From Prorocentrum cordatum (Eukaryota > Sar > Dinophyceae > Prorocentrales > Prorocentraceae): a stretch of 64,000 nucleotides of DNA. The number at the start of each line of letters is the position of its first letter. Within the stretch, counting starts at the first letter, position 1. The position numbers and the translations under genes are program-made. The stretch lies in the NCBI GenBank assembly GCA_963575745.1, contig CAUYUJ010016061.1:628156-692155 (forward strand), in the 5' to 3' direction. Below are positions 1 through 11,035 of the stretch, piece by piece. The notes below the pieces were generated by a model. That model ran no database searches and had not been told where the DNA came from. It saw nothing but the letters and a program-made list of their open reading frames with translations.

Positions 1-392
1 CATCAGTACCACCAGAATCGTCATCGTCAGCAGCATCATTAGAATCATGATCATCATGGCCAGGGTCACGCCCATGATCCTCTTTATCATCATCAGGATC
101 ATCGTCATCATCATCATCATCATCATCGTCATCATCCTTGTTATCTTCATCACCGTCAAATAGCATCAGTGTTATCATCACCAGTATCAGCATATTCAGC
201 AGCAGCAGTATCATCATTAATATCACCCATGTACCATCACCACCAACATCGTCATCATCGTCACCACTGTCATCGTCAGCATCAACATCGTGAGCATCAT
301 CAACAGCATCATCATCAGCATCATCAGCATCATCATCATCCGTAGCAGCATTAACATCATCATCATCAGCACCATTACCAGCATGATCACAA
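1..392. repeat. CAT/CAG trinucleotide microsatellite
   Basis: Imperfect TCA/CAT and CAG triplets run from the left edge of the window to about 392. The tract is open in several frames on both strands, giving Ile/Ser or Met/Leu strings. These are a by-product of the triplet repeat and not genes. The left end is cut by the window edge. Confidence 0.95.
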
Positions 393-690
393 TATCCTTC
401 TCCTCCTCCGCCTCCTCCTCTTCCTCCTCCTCCTCCGCCCCCTCGTCCTCCTCCTCCTCCTCCTCCTCCTCCTCCTCCTCCTCCTCCTCCTCCTCCTCCT
501 CCTCTTCCTCCTCCTCATCCGCACCCTCGCCTCCTCCTCCTCCGCCTCCTCCTCCTCCTCCTCCTCCTCCTCCTCCTCCTCTCCTCCTCCTCCTCCTCCA
601 TTCCCCTCCCTCCCTTCCCCCCCTCCCCCCCTCCTCCTCCCTTCCCCCTCCCTCCCTCCCCCCCTCCCCCGCCCCCCACTCCCCCGCTCC
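393..690. repeat. TCC microsatellite grading into C/T-rich DNA
   Basis: TCC triplets, nearly perfect around 440-505 and 540-600, grade into CCCTCC-rich sequence. Poly-Ser, poly-Pro and poly-Glu reading frames here come only from the repeat. Confidence 0.95.
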
Positions 691-934
691 CTCCCCTCTC
701 TCCCCCCTCGCCGAGGGGGTGCCCCGCCCCGCCACGGTCAGCGCGCCGGCAGGCCCTCCCATAAGCGTCACCTTCCTGCGGGCCAGCGTCGGCAGCACCA
801 CGGAGCCCCCGCGGGCGCCGACCCGCTGCCGCCGCCGCGCCGTCTGCGCGCGCCCGGGCACGGCGCAGCAGCAGGGGGGGGAGAGCAAGAGGAGGGGACG
901 GAGGATCAGGAGGAGAGGATGAGCAGGAGGAAAA
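691..934. other. GC-rich, exon-like shard without gene assignment
   Basis: Non-repetitive GC-rich stretch. About 735-870 reads on the plus strand as ordinary protein-like sequence with G or C at nearly every third codon position, as in the real genes of this window. It has no start, recognisable domain or clear splice sites, so it may be an isolated exon, a gene remnant or chance. Confidence 0.2.
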
Positions 935-1002
935 GGGGGGGGGGGGGGGGGGAAAAGGAGAGCACGAGGACGAGCAGCACCAGCAGCAGCAGCAGCAGCA
1001 GG
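935..1002. repeat. Poly-G run and short CAG tract
   Basis: An 18-base G run (935-952) is followed by mixed purines and a short CAG repeat (about 974-1002). The homopolymer is a plausible place for assembly length errors. Confidence 0.9.
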
Positions 1003-1730
1003 TGCTGACGTGGGAGGAGCGGGAGGAGCAGGAGGGCCGGGGGGGGAGCGGAGAGGAGGGCAAGTGAGGGGGGCGGCAGCGATGGACAAGGGATCCAGAA
1101 AAGTGGCCCGCGCTGGGGCGGGGGGAGGGACGGGACGCAACTCTACAAACTGGCCCGGATTAACCTCGGCAGGAGTCTGGGTCTGGGGGAGGAGGAGAGT
1201 GAAGCAATGGCGAAGCGTCCAGATTCGCTTGTAGGCAGACCACCGAATGTGATGATAGTTCTTGTAGGTTGCACAAAATGTTATTAAAACATAAATGACT
1301 GAAACATTTTTGTCTTAGTCAACCAGTCTTTGTTCTCCGCTTGGTTTGTGAACATGTCGTGGTAAGCCCACAGGAATGCCTGGAAGATCGGCCTCTGCTC
1401 AAGATAGAAGAGAGAGGTTCGGAGGGCTTTCCAAGGCCCAGGATGGCTCCCATCAGTTGTGGCTCGTCGAGGGCGTTCCAGGGATGCTGGGATCGTCCCG
1501 ATCTCAAGGTTCCTTTTTCCCTCCCCTATCCTCTCCCCCGTCCCACACAGAAAGCGTGACGGCTTCTGAGAAGCCCGCTGCGTTCTGAGAAGGCCGCCCC
1601 CTTGCCCCCAACCCTCTTGCGCGCGCCGCTGGCCTCCAGATCGTCGAGGATCGAGGCTTGAGCACCGAAGTTGTTAGACGCCTTCCGCCCTCGCTGGGCC
1701 GCCGCGCGCCGCGGACACCCCCCGCGGCAC
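1003..1730. other. Unassigned single-copy-like sequence
   Basis: No recognisable gene. Around 1558-1600 the motif CTTCTGAGAAG occurs twice; the same motif recurs several times at 56.92-57.06 kb, so this is probably an old dispersed repeat fragment. The short reading frames show neither domains nor the third-position GC bias of the genes. Confidence 0.5.
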
Positions 1731-2612
1731 GTCCCCCTCCTCCTCCTTTTCCTCCTCCTCCTTCTCCTCCTCCTCCTCCTTCTCCTCCTCCTCTTCCTCC
1801 TCCTCCATCCCTCCTCCTCCTCGCTCCTTCTCCTCCTCCTCCTCCTTCCTCCTCCTCCTCCTTTCCTCCTCCTCTCTCCTCCTCCGCCTCCCTTTCCTCC
1901 TCCTCCTCCTCCTCCTCCTCCTCCTCCTCCTCCTCCTCCTCCTCCTCCTCCTCCTCCTCCTCCTCCTCCTCCTCCTCCCTCCTCCTCCTCCTTTTTTCTC
2001 CTCCTCCTCCTCTTCCTCCTCCCCCCTCCTCCTCCCCTCCTCCTCCTCCTCCTCCTCCTCCTCCTCCTCCTCCTCCACCTCCTCCTCCTCTCCTCCTCCT
2101 CCTCCTCCTCCTCCTCCTCCTCCTCCCCTCCTCCTCCTCTCTCCCTCCTCCTCCTCCTCCTCCTCCTCCTCCTCCTCCTCCGTCTCCTCCTCCTCCTCCT
2201 CTTCCTCCTCCTCCTCCTCTCCTGCTCCTCCTCCTGCTCCTCCTCCCCTCCTCCCCCCCTCCTCTCCGCCAGTGCTGGCGAAGCTGCCCGCCACCGTCAG
2301 CCAGGCGCCCCGCGCGGGGGGCGTCGCCCGCCCGGGGCGCCCGCGGGCCTGGAGGGAGGAGGAGGAGGAGGAGGAGAGGAGGAGGAGGATGAGGCGGAGG
2401 AGGACGGAGGGAGGAAGGAGGAGGAGGAGGAGGAGGGAGGAGGAGGAGGAGGAGGAGGAGGAAGGAGGAGGAGGAGGAGGAAAGGGAGGAGGAGGAGGAG
2501 GAGGAGGAGGAGGAGGAGGAGGAGGAGGAAAGGGAGCAGGAGGAGGAGGACGAGGAGGAGGACGAGGACGAGGACGAGGACAAGGACGAGGACGAGGACG
2601 AGGGGGCGTGAG
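1731..2612. repeat. TCC tract switching to GGA tract, then GACGAG hexamers
   Basis: About 540 bp of TCC repeats (1731-2270) are followed, after an 85-bp GC-rich spacer, by about 190 bp of GGA repeats (2355-2545) on the same strand, then GACGAG hexamers to 2612. The two triplet tracts are complementary and could pair as a long hairpin. The spacer reads as exon-like sequence but is too short to assign. Confidence 0.95.
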
Positions 2613-2754
2613 GAGGAGGGGAAGGAGGCAGGAGTGGGAGGGATCGCCGGAGTGGCCGTGTGCGCTGCCCACGGTGCGCGGGCCGCCCGCGGCTGCCCCG
2701 TCGCTGGGGCGCGGGGCCAAGCGCGGGCGCGCAGGGCGGGGGGGCGGGAAGGTC

Positions 2755-2922
2755 GCGTCAGGCTCGGGCTGGTCTCGCTCGGGCTGGCGGCTCGGGCTCG
2801 AAGTTGGGCTCGGGTTTAGCTTCCGGGCTCGGTCTCGGACTCGAGCTCGGACTCAGGCTCGGACTCGGGCTCTGGCTCGGGCGCGGGCTCGGGCTCGGTC
2901 TCTGGCTCGGGCTCGCATACGA
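2755..2922. repeat. GGGCTC hexanucleotide repeat
   Basis: Imperfect tandem GGCTCG/GGGCTC hexamers with interspersed ACTCGG variants. It encodes Leu-Gly or Arg-Ala strings that have no meaning as protein. Confidence 0.9.
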
Positions 2923-4190
2923 CAGCTTCATTGAAACGCAAAATGTGGACGACGCTAACGACCAGCAGCTACTGCACCACAAAGCCACAATTAGCGACCA
3001 GCAGCGGCAATATCAGGAGTACTTGGAAGAAGTGCGCAGACGCGACCTGCAGTTCCAAGAAACTCAGCAGCGCAACGAGATAACACCAGCGCTACAGGCA
3101 CCACCGACGCCTAAGCCCAATTTCCCAACACCGGAACACAATGCACCACCGACACCTAAGCCCAAGTTCCCGACATATCGAGCATGGATGTGCCATGTTG
3201 GGGCGAGTCCACGATTTCACATCGACCACGACAGGTACCACGTGCTCGTCAATTACCACCTGTACTTGTGTACGGACGACCTGCATCCTCACCTCAGCTC
3301 ACAAGTGCTTGCAACTTGCGCTCTTTTGCTGTGTTCCCTCGGCTTCTGCTGTTTGGGTCGATTTTGCTCGCAGAGGTTGGTTGAGATCATGGTCGGGGCT
3401 AGGATGGATGGGGGCATAGAGCAAGATGGTTTGTCTGCCAACCTGGCAAGCCTTTGCAGAGCGCGCACTCTCCCACTGCTACCTCTATGCATAACTGTTG
3501 TTCGGTTTCTCACCTGTCCACTTGAACAACGGGGTTCGCGCTCAACCCGCAAATGAAGGCTACAAAAAGCACGAGGGTCCTGGTACCGAGGAGGCCTGGG
3601 GTGAACCGACAAAATGGGCAGCATCCCAAATTGCAGCATGCATTTGGCGCATCATTGTGCTATATGTGCTGCGACGTCTTTGACATCAGCCGAGACGAGC
3701 CCAATATTCTCTATCGAACAGAGCGGGGATGGTTTGGGGGTATGGTTGGGGGGTGGTGGAGGACAGCACAGCAGCGTACTGGCCCCGTGGACGACCAGGA
3801 GCGGCCCTGCCAATTCAAGCTCAGCAGCGTCCGAGTACAACTCGTTGCATCGTAGTTTATAAACTAGGACAGACAGTACCGTCTGCGCCAGCCTCACACT
3901 CAGCCGCAGCCGCTACCAGCTGATATGTTAAACTTGAGCACAGCGGTGACACAAGCTTAGGCCAGCCATTTCGCAGGTGCGAGCCTCAGTACTTTTCCTG
4001 AGCGTAGTTCAGCACAGCCCAGTACCGCCACAGCTTAGGCCAGCCATTACGCATGCTCCAGCCTCTTTACGCAGATGATCGGGCAGGGAGGGACTGGATT
4101 ACAAGAGGGCGGGCGAGGGGATCAGGACAGATTGACCCGACACAGGCGAGCCAATTTTAGCCTGGCAAGCCTCGCAGTGCTCATCGCCAC
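2923..4190. other. Lower-GC unique region with a Gln-rich frame
   Basis: GC content drops compared with the flanks. The plus frame from about 2923 to 3190 reads as a Gln/Glu-rich coil-like segment followed by two PPTPKP(N/K)FP repeats. It has no third-position GC bias and no convincing start, and the following residues look random, so it is at best a gene remnant. The phrase AGCTTAGGCCAGCCATT occurs near 3955 and again near 4034, marking a small direct repeat. Confidence 0.3.
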
Positions 4191-4339
4191 CTTTGCCATA
4201 TTTTAGGTATTGCCTGTTCCTCGATGTTCAAGTCACTCGAATGGGAACGGCTGAAGGTTGGGGCGATTACTCAGGAGGGAGAGGGGCACACAGCATTATA
4301 TCGGGCCCCTCTCGACTACAAGGTGTGGCCCCGCCGCCT

Positions 4340-5545
4340 TTTTTGCTGTCAGACAAGTACAGCGCTTCGTGGCCCCATAGGGAGCTAGCTCCACCGAAGC
4401 CCCCACTGGCGGTCCGCCCCGGAAACCAAATTTGGCATTTTCACCCACCCAGAACAGCGCTTCGTGGCCCCACACAGAGCCCCACCGAAGCCCCCAGTGG
4501 GACCGCCCGCATGCGTCCCAGAAACCAACTTTGGCATGTTTCACCCACCCAGTACAGCGCCTCGCTGCCCCACAGAGAGTTCCACCGAAGCCCCCAGTGG
4601 GACCGCCCGCATGCGTCCCAGAAACCAAATTTGGCATTTTCACCCACCAAGTACAGCGCTTCGTTGCCCCACAGAGAGCTCCACCGAAGCCGCGAGTGGG
4701 ACCGCCCGCATGCGCCCCAGAAACCAAATTTGGCGTTTTCATCCACCCAGTACAGCGCTTCGTGGCCCCACACAGCCCCAGGAGGCACAACTTATTGCTT
4801 ACCCAAAGGTTTGTTAAGGATTTCCATGTTCTCGCCTGTTCAAATTCCCGACGTTCCAACGGTCCAAGAGGTCATAGTGTCCGCTCCAAGACAGTTCCAG
4901 AGGCCTCGAAGACGGCACCAAAACGGCCCAAGAGGGCCCCAAGACGGCGCCAGAGGCGCACAGGACGGCCCGAGAGGGCCCTATGGAGCTCCACCGAAGG
5001 CCCCAACAGGGGTGCCCGCATGCGTCCGCCACACCCAGTACAGCGCTTCGTGGCCCCATAGGGACCTCCACCGAAGGTCTCAACTGCGCAGCCCAAATGC
5101 GTCCCACCCACCGAGTACAGCGCTTCGTGGCCCCATGGGGAGCTCCGACGAAGGCCCCAGAGGCGCAGCCCGCATGAGTTTCCCCCACCCAGAACAGCGC
5201 TTCGTGGCCACTCCACCGAAGGTCTCAACTATGCAGCCCGCATGCGTCTCACCCACCGAGTACAGCGCCTCTTGGCCCCATAGGGAGCTCCGACGAAGGT
5301 CCCAGTGGCGCAGCACGCATGCGTCTCCCCAACCAGTGCAGCGTTTCGTGGCCCCATAGGAAGCTCCACCGAAGGTCTCAATTGTGCAGCCCGCATGCGT
5401 CCCCCCCACACAGTACAGAGTTTCGTGGCCCTACAAGGGGGCCCCACCGAAGGCTCCAGTGGCGTAGTCCGCATGCGTCTCCCCCACCCAGTACAGCGTT
5501 TCGTGGCCCTACAAGGGGACTCCACCGAAGACGATGCCTACAACA
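4340..5545 (+). repeat. Tandem family R1, plus orientation
   Basis: More than ten copies of a unit with core CGTGGCCCCATAGGGAGCTC followed by CACCGAAG. The period is about 94-101 bp from 4361 to 4760 and about 79 bp from 5040 on. Related units lie in reverse orientation at 33190-33735 and 50750-50850. The array stays open in more than one frame, but the peptides just repeat (YSASWPHREL-type) and no domain is seen. A fragment of family R2 interrupts it at 4865-4985. Confidence 0.9.
4865..4985 (-). mobile_element. Antisense R2 fragment inside the R1 array
   Basis: The phrases AAACGGCCCAAGAGGGCCCC and AAGACGGC are reverse complements of the GGGGCCCTCTTGGGCCGTCTT phrases of family R2, seen in plus orientation at 10.3, 11.8 and 23.8 kb. 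R1 units continue on both sides, so R2 probably entered a pre-existing R1 array. Confidence 0.6.
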
Positions 5546-5876
5546 GCGGTACTCACAACTGCATATGGTTGGGTCCTTCGCCAGGCCAATTCAAATTCAC
5601 CCCCCGTTTATTTTGGCATATCAGACCAGTATTAAGGCCCCCGTCACCATCGAAGAAAGATCCCAGGAAACCTTCGAGGGCCCCAAATCATCGAGCACCT
5701 AAGGAAAATTGATGATTGTGTGGCTTCCGCATTCCCCCGTCGATACGCTTCCTAGGCTTGCGCAGGGATTCCAACAAGTTCGGCAAATGCACAAGGCGTT
5801 TCAACAATTTAGATTCCTTGCGTTAGCTTTTTTCTGGCCTAGCTAGACCTTGAGCGCGCGCGGTGGTTATAGTACA
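5546..5876. other. Unassigned sequence
   Basis: Moderate-GC sequence between the R1 array and an AT microsatellite. No gene, RNA or repeat was recognised in it. Confidence 0.5.
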
Positions 5877-5985
5877 TATGTGTGTACATCTATATATATA
5901 TATATATATGTATGTACATGTATATATATATATATATATATATACAAATTTGTATATATATATATATACATCTATACATGTATAT
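5877..5985. repeat. TA / TATG microsatellite
   Basis: Three runs of alternating TA separated by TGTATGTACATG-type spacers. Similar short TA tracts occur near 7427-7443, 19280-19310 and 60253-60270, at or near ends of R3 copies in the first three cases. Confidence 0.9.
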
Positions 5986-5989
5986 ATGC

Positions 5990-7650
5990 GCGTTGCGCAA
6001 CCCAAGTGGCGCGATCTAAGGTGCAATGCATGCGGTGCGCAAAATATGTTGTGCAATATGCGTGGTGCAATGTACGTGGTACACTTGAGTTCGACTTCTT
6101 CGCGTGTGACCACCTCCCAAGCTCGCGCAGTTATCCCACCCACCCACCCTCAACTTGGTTTGCAAAACCCACGCGGCGGCGATTGCGATGGCTGCTTGGC
6201 ACTAGCTGGTGCGTCGCTGCGGCGGCGCTAACTCGCGCATGTTCGCGAGCAGAGCGGCCAGCTAGCCTTGCGCGACCGACGCGTCCGCCGTGGCGCTAGC
6301 CGGTGGGAACTTCCCAGCGCGTCTCGCAGGCCGCGCTGACGCGCGGGCAAATCGATGCGAGTCGGTGACTCGGGCGGGCGCTGTACAATGGCGACGTCGA
6401 CAACGGTAGACACGATGATGACAATGTTGGCGATGTTGGTGACGAAGGTGACAATGACGACGACAAGGACAATGACGGCGCCGATGCTGATCATGCCGAT
6501 GACGATGATGGGGTCCTCGCGTCAGTGATGAAGGTTATGGAAGGAATTCGGCATGCGCGCGGGGTCGGCACGCGCGAGGGACCCGCATTGTATTATTTGA
6601 CAGGGATTGCGCCTCCCCCCACACGCGCGCGAGGGCGTTCCAAAGATTTCGACATGCGCGCGCGAGAGGCACGGTAGCATTTGATGAAAGTGTTGAAAAA
6701 AACGATGTTGTTCTTAAGAACCCGCAAACGCGCGAGCGCAGGATTGTTTGAGACTTCTTATTGCGAACCACTTGTTGTTTATACGGTCGTGGGGCATTCG
6801 ATTTTGAAGTCCTTTCGACATCTGCCGTTTCGGGATGATTCCGACATGCGCGCGCGACGACGCGCGCGCGCGTTCTTCGTCCCACTTGTTACAAGGGTTT
6901 TTTTGCGACAGCACGCGCGCAAGGGCGTTCGAATGATTACGACATGCGCGCGCGAGATGCTCGTCTGGTCGCACTTGATGAAAGTTGGGAAGGCCCATAG
7001 TTTTCAAGAATTCGCAAGAGCGCAAGCGTAGCTGCTAGGGGAAATAGTTGCGGTACCACTGGTTGTTTCTATGTGTTCGGGACCTTCGATGTCGAAAGCC
7101 GTGCGATATCAGAAGTTGTTGAAGGATTGTCGGATGCGCGCGCGACGACGCGCGCGTGCGCAGTTCGTCCCGAGTTTTGCATGGGACGATTGACCAAGAT
7201 ATTCGAAGATGGCGAAGTGTGAGCGCATGGTGTTGGTTTACAAAAGATGGTGGGGGGGTCGATGGCGTCTTGGCTGGGATCAAATGAGTTTTGAAAATGA
7301 AACAATTGGGCAGAGACATATGTGAACTGCGTTTCGGGGGGTGGTCGCTTGCAGTTTGTTCGTCCACTGGAGAATCGATGTGGTGCCATATACACGCGGT
7401 GCGCAGTACATGGTGTGCAATGATACATATATATATATATATACGGGGGGCAACCTATGTGGTGCAATCTACGCTGTGCAATCCAACGGCGGCGCCGAGG
7501 CTGCGACGGGGCGGACACGGCGACAACATAGCCGCTAGACCGCCACACCGGCCCAAACGACGGGCGACGACGAGGCGGCGACGGGGCGGCGACGGCGACA
7601 ACATAACCGCCGGGCAAGAACCCCTAAGTGCAAGCACTGTTCGAGGAATG
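5990..7650 (+). mobile_element. Composite dispersed repeat R3, copy A (full-length)
   Basis: Modules in order: TGGTGCAAT-type repeats (6000-6090); a GCTCGCGCA..ATCCCACCCACCC module (6122-6160); a GC-rich module with AGCGGCCAGCTAG (6250-6280); a GAC/GATGATG-rich seed (6405-6530); several GGAATTCG..ATGCGCGCGCG modules (6540-7200); a TTGGCTGGGAT module (7270-7280); a second TGGTGCAAT module with TA repeats (7380-7490); GGCGGCGACGG repeats (7490-7610); and an end phrase CCCCTAAGTGCAAGCACTGT (7620-7640). Copy D has the same modules in the same order. No protein is encoded. Inverted terminal repeats are not evident, so the transposition class is unknown. Confidence 0.75.
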
Positions 7651-7689
7651 ATTAGCCGAGCGTGTACATGCATGAGCATATACGAGGAG

Positions 7690-7960
7690 GCGGGGGGGTG
7701 CGCGAGTTGCCGCGGGCCCCGTAGGCCGAGTCACATTGTCGGCCCTGGCGGGGGCCATCTGAGACACTCCTGGGGCCCAGTCGGGCAACGTCGAGCCTCT
7801 TGGGGGCACATTGCAGCTTCTGGGGCCCTCGCGGTGGGAGCTCCCTTCAGGCCGCCGTGGGGGGGAAAGTCGAGCAATATCGGGCCGTCTCGGGCTCTTG
7901 GCTCCGTTTCGGGACATCTTGGGCTGCCCTGGAGGTTCTCCTGGTCGTTATGTGACGCCG
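7690..7960 (+). repeat. Degenerate R2-like sequence
   Basis: Phrases such as TCTTGGGCTGCCCTGG, CTCTTGGGGGCACA and CTCCTGGGGCCC recur irregularly, resembling diverged R2 arrays. There is no gene. Confidence 0.5.
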
Positions 7961-8007
7961 CGGACTCCCCCTGTAAAAAGCATAGTGGAGACGACTGGGG
8001 CAACATG

Positions 8008-8142
8008 TATGCAGATATGTATACAACAACATGCATACATATATTCATACATACATGCATGCGGCATGCATACATACATACATGCAGACATACATACAGG
8101 TATGTATCTACGAGGCATGGAACAGGACGAGAGGGAGAGAGA

Positions 8143-8176
<34 letters not shown>
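8008..8176. repeat. CATA tetranucleotide and GA dinucleotide tracts
   Basis: CATACATA/CATGCATG repeats (8008-8110) are followed by GA repeats (about 8127-8176). Translations are low-complexity only. Confidence 0.9.
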
Positions 8177-8394
8177 ACGAGGACAAGAGACACCAGCAAG
8201 ACAGCACTTCAGCAGGGAACCTCAGAGCCAGGTGTTCCCAGACTGGGGTCGGCGAGGTTGCGCTCGAGCCGATGGAGCAGAACGAGGCGAAGAAGGAGGT
8301 CGAGGTGGAAATCGATCAAGAGACCGAGTCAGAGAGAGAGAGAGAGACTTCGCAGCCGGAGGTTGAGTCTGCGACGCAAAAACCGAATCCAGTC

Positions 8395-8590
8395 GCCACT
8401 TGCTCCACCATCCATTATCTCCCACCTCCGCCTCCTCCTCCTCCTCCTCCTCCTCCTCCTCCTCATCCTCATCCTCCTCCTCCTCCTCCTCCTCCTCCTC
8501 CTCTCCTCCTCCTCCTCCGCCTCCTCCTCCTCCTCCTCCTCCTCCTCCTCCTCCTCCTCCTCCTCCGCCTCCTCCTCCTCCTCCTCGTGC
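8395..8590. repeat. TCC microsatellite
   Basis: TCC triplets with occasional CTCATC and CTCCGC interruptions. Long Pro, Leu, Ser and Glu frames on both strands are repeat artefacts. Confidence 0.95.
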
Positions 8591-9010
8591 ACCTCCCTGC
8601 TGCGCCTCGTCCCCCGCCAGGCCACCAAGGGCCTCCGCTCCATGTACATCGGCGGCCTCGGGTCGATGAGGGCGGCGAGCAGCGAGGAGGCAACGGGCGG
8701 CACCGCGTGCCCAGGAGAGCGCTTTTGCGGAGCCAGGGGCGAGGACGATCGTCTCCTTCGTCCTCATCTCAGATCCAGGCGTCGCGACAGACTCACGGAG
8801 GGCGCTGTGAGTTCGTCTCGGGGCCCCAGGGTCCTCGCATCTCGATCTGGATCGGGGATATCCCAGTAAAGACGGGCTCGAAAACTCAGCTCGTGTTTGT
8901 CCACGACGTCGGGTCTCGGGATCCTCTTCACCTTGCCTCCCTTCCTCCACGTCCATCCCTGTTCCTTCTGGGCAACTCCCCCCTGTCGCACCCCGTGACG
9001 TGTGGGTAGG
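8591..9010. other. Exon-like shard next to a microsatellite
   Basis: The plus frame through about 8591-8730 has G or C at nearly every third position and ordinary composition, so it may be a piece of coding sequence directly abutting the TCC tract. No domain, start or splice pair could be assigned. The rest, to 9010, shows nothing recognisable. Confidence 0.2.
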
Positions 9011-9960
9011 GCGGGACGGGCGTTTCGCTTGAGATCCCATCACAACGTATGACCACTCATCAGAAAAATGTGCAAGAGATTCACGGAGTGACGGCAGGCC
9101 GCTTTAAACATGTGGTTCTCGTTAGTGCCGCGCACATTCGTTTCAAAAGTTTGCAGGAGCTTCACGGATGGAGGGCGGATGCATTTAAAGATGTGATTAT
9201 CGTTTTGGCGCCGTGCGCATTCTTTTAGAAATTATGACAGGGCTCCACGGCTGGAGGGCGGGCAGTGTTCAGGGCAGTGTCCAAAATGTGCTTCTCGTGC
9301 AGCAGGGATTCGTCTGTGAAGGTTGCAAGAACTTCCCAGATGGAGGGCGGGCGGTTTGCAAAACGTGGCTCGCGCCTTAGCGCCGCGCGCACTCGTCTTA
9401 GAAATGTGCTAAAGCTTCTACGATGAAAGGCGGGCGGTTTTCACAATGTGGTTCTCGCCATGGCGCCGCGCATAATCGCTTTGGAAGTTTGCAAGAGCTT
9501 CGCTGACGGAGAGCGGGTGGCTTCCGAGATGAGGCTCTCGCTCCAGCGCCGCGCACACTCGTCTCACAAGCTCGCAAGAGCTCCAGTGATGGAGGGCGGG
9601 TGGTTTTCAAAATGCGATTCGCGCCCCGGCGCCGCGCATATTCGTTTTTCGGGGATGGACAGAACCCCCAACAGTGACACGTCGATTAGTGAATTGTCCG
9701 TTTTCGGTTCTCGAGAGGGCGCCGTGGCCGTTCTTTTCCAGGCTTGCGCCCGCCAGGTTTGGGCCTCAGGTCGTTTTAACTAAACCACGTTTTACTAAAG
9801 GGGGGTCTGTCCATCCCCGAGTTTTAGAAGTTCGCAAGAGCTTCACTGATGGAGGGCGGGCGGCTTTCAAAATGTGTTTCTCGATTTAGCGCCGCGCAGA
9901 ATCGTCTCAAAAGCTTCCAACCGCTTCAAAGATTCTCATGATTGACGTATCGGGAATAAT
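9008..9960 (+). repeat. Tandem family R4 with conserved left terminus
   Basis: About eight to ten units of roughly 82-110 bp, core CGCCGCGCACATTCG then AGTTTGCAAGAGCTTCAC and GATGGAGGGCGGGCGG. The left edge (9008-9035) carries a non-repeated phrase, GGGCGGG..GTTTCGCTTGAG. In inverted form the same terminus ends the R4 arrays at 27470-27950 and 51360-51640. R4 is therefore a defined element with internal repeats and not a simple satellite. A 172-bp inverted-repeat element sits inside at 9649-9820. Confidence 0.85.
9649..9820. mobile_element. Short inverted-repeat element (MITE family M1), copy 1
   Basis: A 172-bp element with terminal inverted repeats TCGGGGATGGACAGA... / ...TCTGTCCATCCCCGA. 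It is flanked by a 5-bp direct repeat GTTTT (9644-9648 and 9821-9825). It interrupts an R4 unit, whose sequence resumes after the right copy of GTTTT, so the empty site can be inferred from neighbouring units. The interior is shared with copy 2 at 57407-57577, including TGACACGTCGATT and CCGTTTTCGGTTC. It has no coding capacity and must have been mobilised in trans. The 5-bp duplication and TCGG ends do not let me assign a superfamily. Confidence 0.9.
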
Positions 9961-10299
9961 GTTCCTGCGTGGTTTGCGCTTGGCACAGCACAACACGCAC
10001 GTTGATTCGAGTTATTGAGATCCAAGGAATTGTGTTCTGGCGCGCTTCAAGATCGTCAGAACGCAGCAATAACATTGAGTCGCAGCGCTGAAATCCTGGT
10101 GGGAATTGTGTTTTGGCACGGTTGGGGATTCACTGTTGTCTTCCCACGGGGCATTTCCCACAGTGAAAATAATTTCTTATAGGGACCTCAGAAGGAGGAA
10201 TTTGGAGGGAGGGCTTATTACAACATCGTTGATGCGTCTTGGATCTACTCTGGTCCTCCTCCTCCTCCTCCGCCTCCGGGCCGCCACCCCTTGATGTCC
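9961..10299. other. Unassigned sequence
   Basis: Moderate-GC DNA with a short CTC tract near 10255-10275. No gene or repeat family was recognised. Confidence 0.5.
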
Positions 10300-10870
10300 A
10301 TTCTTGGGCCGCCCTGGGGCCCTCGCAGGGCCTTGTTGGGGCTGCCTTGGACCTCTGCGAGGGCGCGCTAGGGGGTCTTTAGGAAGTTCTGGAGCCTTTC
10401 AGGGCCCCACTTTGAGCCATCTTGGGCGATCTCGGAGCCATCTTTGTGGCTTCAAACAATTTCAAATTCATTATATAAATCAAAGTCGTTGATTGATGTT
10501 TGCCTCCTGGAGGCGCATTGGGGGTTGTATTTGATCCCCTCGGGGCCACGTCGGGTTTTTGTTGAGGTTGGCTTGGTGGCATATTGGGGCCTGCCGCCCA
10601 TTGATTCGCTCTGCTGGGCTGCACCTGGACTTTCTTGGAGGTATCTTGTGACGATCCTTGAACTTCGGTGATGGCCGCGCCCACGAGCAAAGTCATCTCT
10701 GACCCAGGTTTACCCCAGGTTTCCCGGGCCGGGGGGGTCCCCGGAGGGTCGCGGGATTTTGCTGGAGTATTTTCTTCCGTGGATCCCAAGGGGCCACCAC
10801 GCGCGTGCGAACTAGCAAACGCAAGTAATCGAAATCTCTTACCGGAGATTCCAGCACGCCCTTGGCTCAG
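10300..10870 (+). mobile_element. Family R2 array with conserved tail module
   Basis: Irregular GGGGCC(G/T)(C/T)CTTGG phrases (10300-10670) lead into a non-repeated tail (about 10680-10865). The tail includes GGGGCCACCACGCGCGTGCG, AACTAGCAAA and TTACCGGAGATTCCAGCACG. The same tail, in the same order, closes the R2 copy at 11806-12612. R2 is therefore a unit with a fixed right end. No protein is encoded. Confidence 0.7.
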
Positions 10871-10904
10871 CAGCCTTGAGACGGGGATCAATGCAAATGA
10901 AAAT

Positions 10905-11035
10905 TAGCCAGAGCGCCAGATCTTACAGGATCCTGCAGAGCCAGGGGTGCACGGACCCGGGCTAGGGCGCTGGATCCTGCAAGATCTTGCAGGATCTTGC
11001 AAAGCCTGATTGACCCGGGTTTGCACTGACCTGGG
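10905..11035. repeat. Palindromic GGATCTTGCA repeats
   Basis: GGATCCTGCAAGATCTTGCA and related phrases repeat with palindromic GATC and TGCA cores, then GACCCGGG(T/C)T phrases. They could form small hairpins; no function is apparent. Confidence 0.6.

Noticed and set aside
4340-5545. Possible CRISPR array because of regular repeats
   Set aside because: The repeated part is most of the unit, periods vary from 79 to 101 bp, there are no unique spacers of constant size and no cas genes. The genome is eukaryotic.
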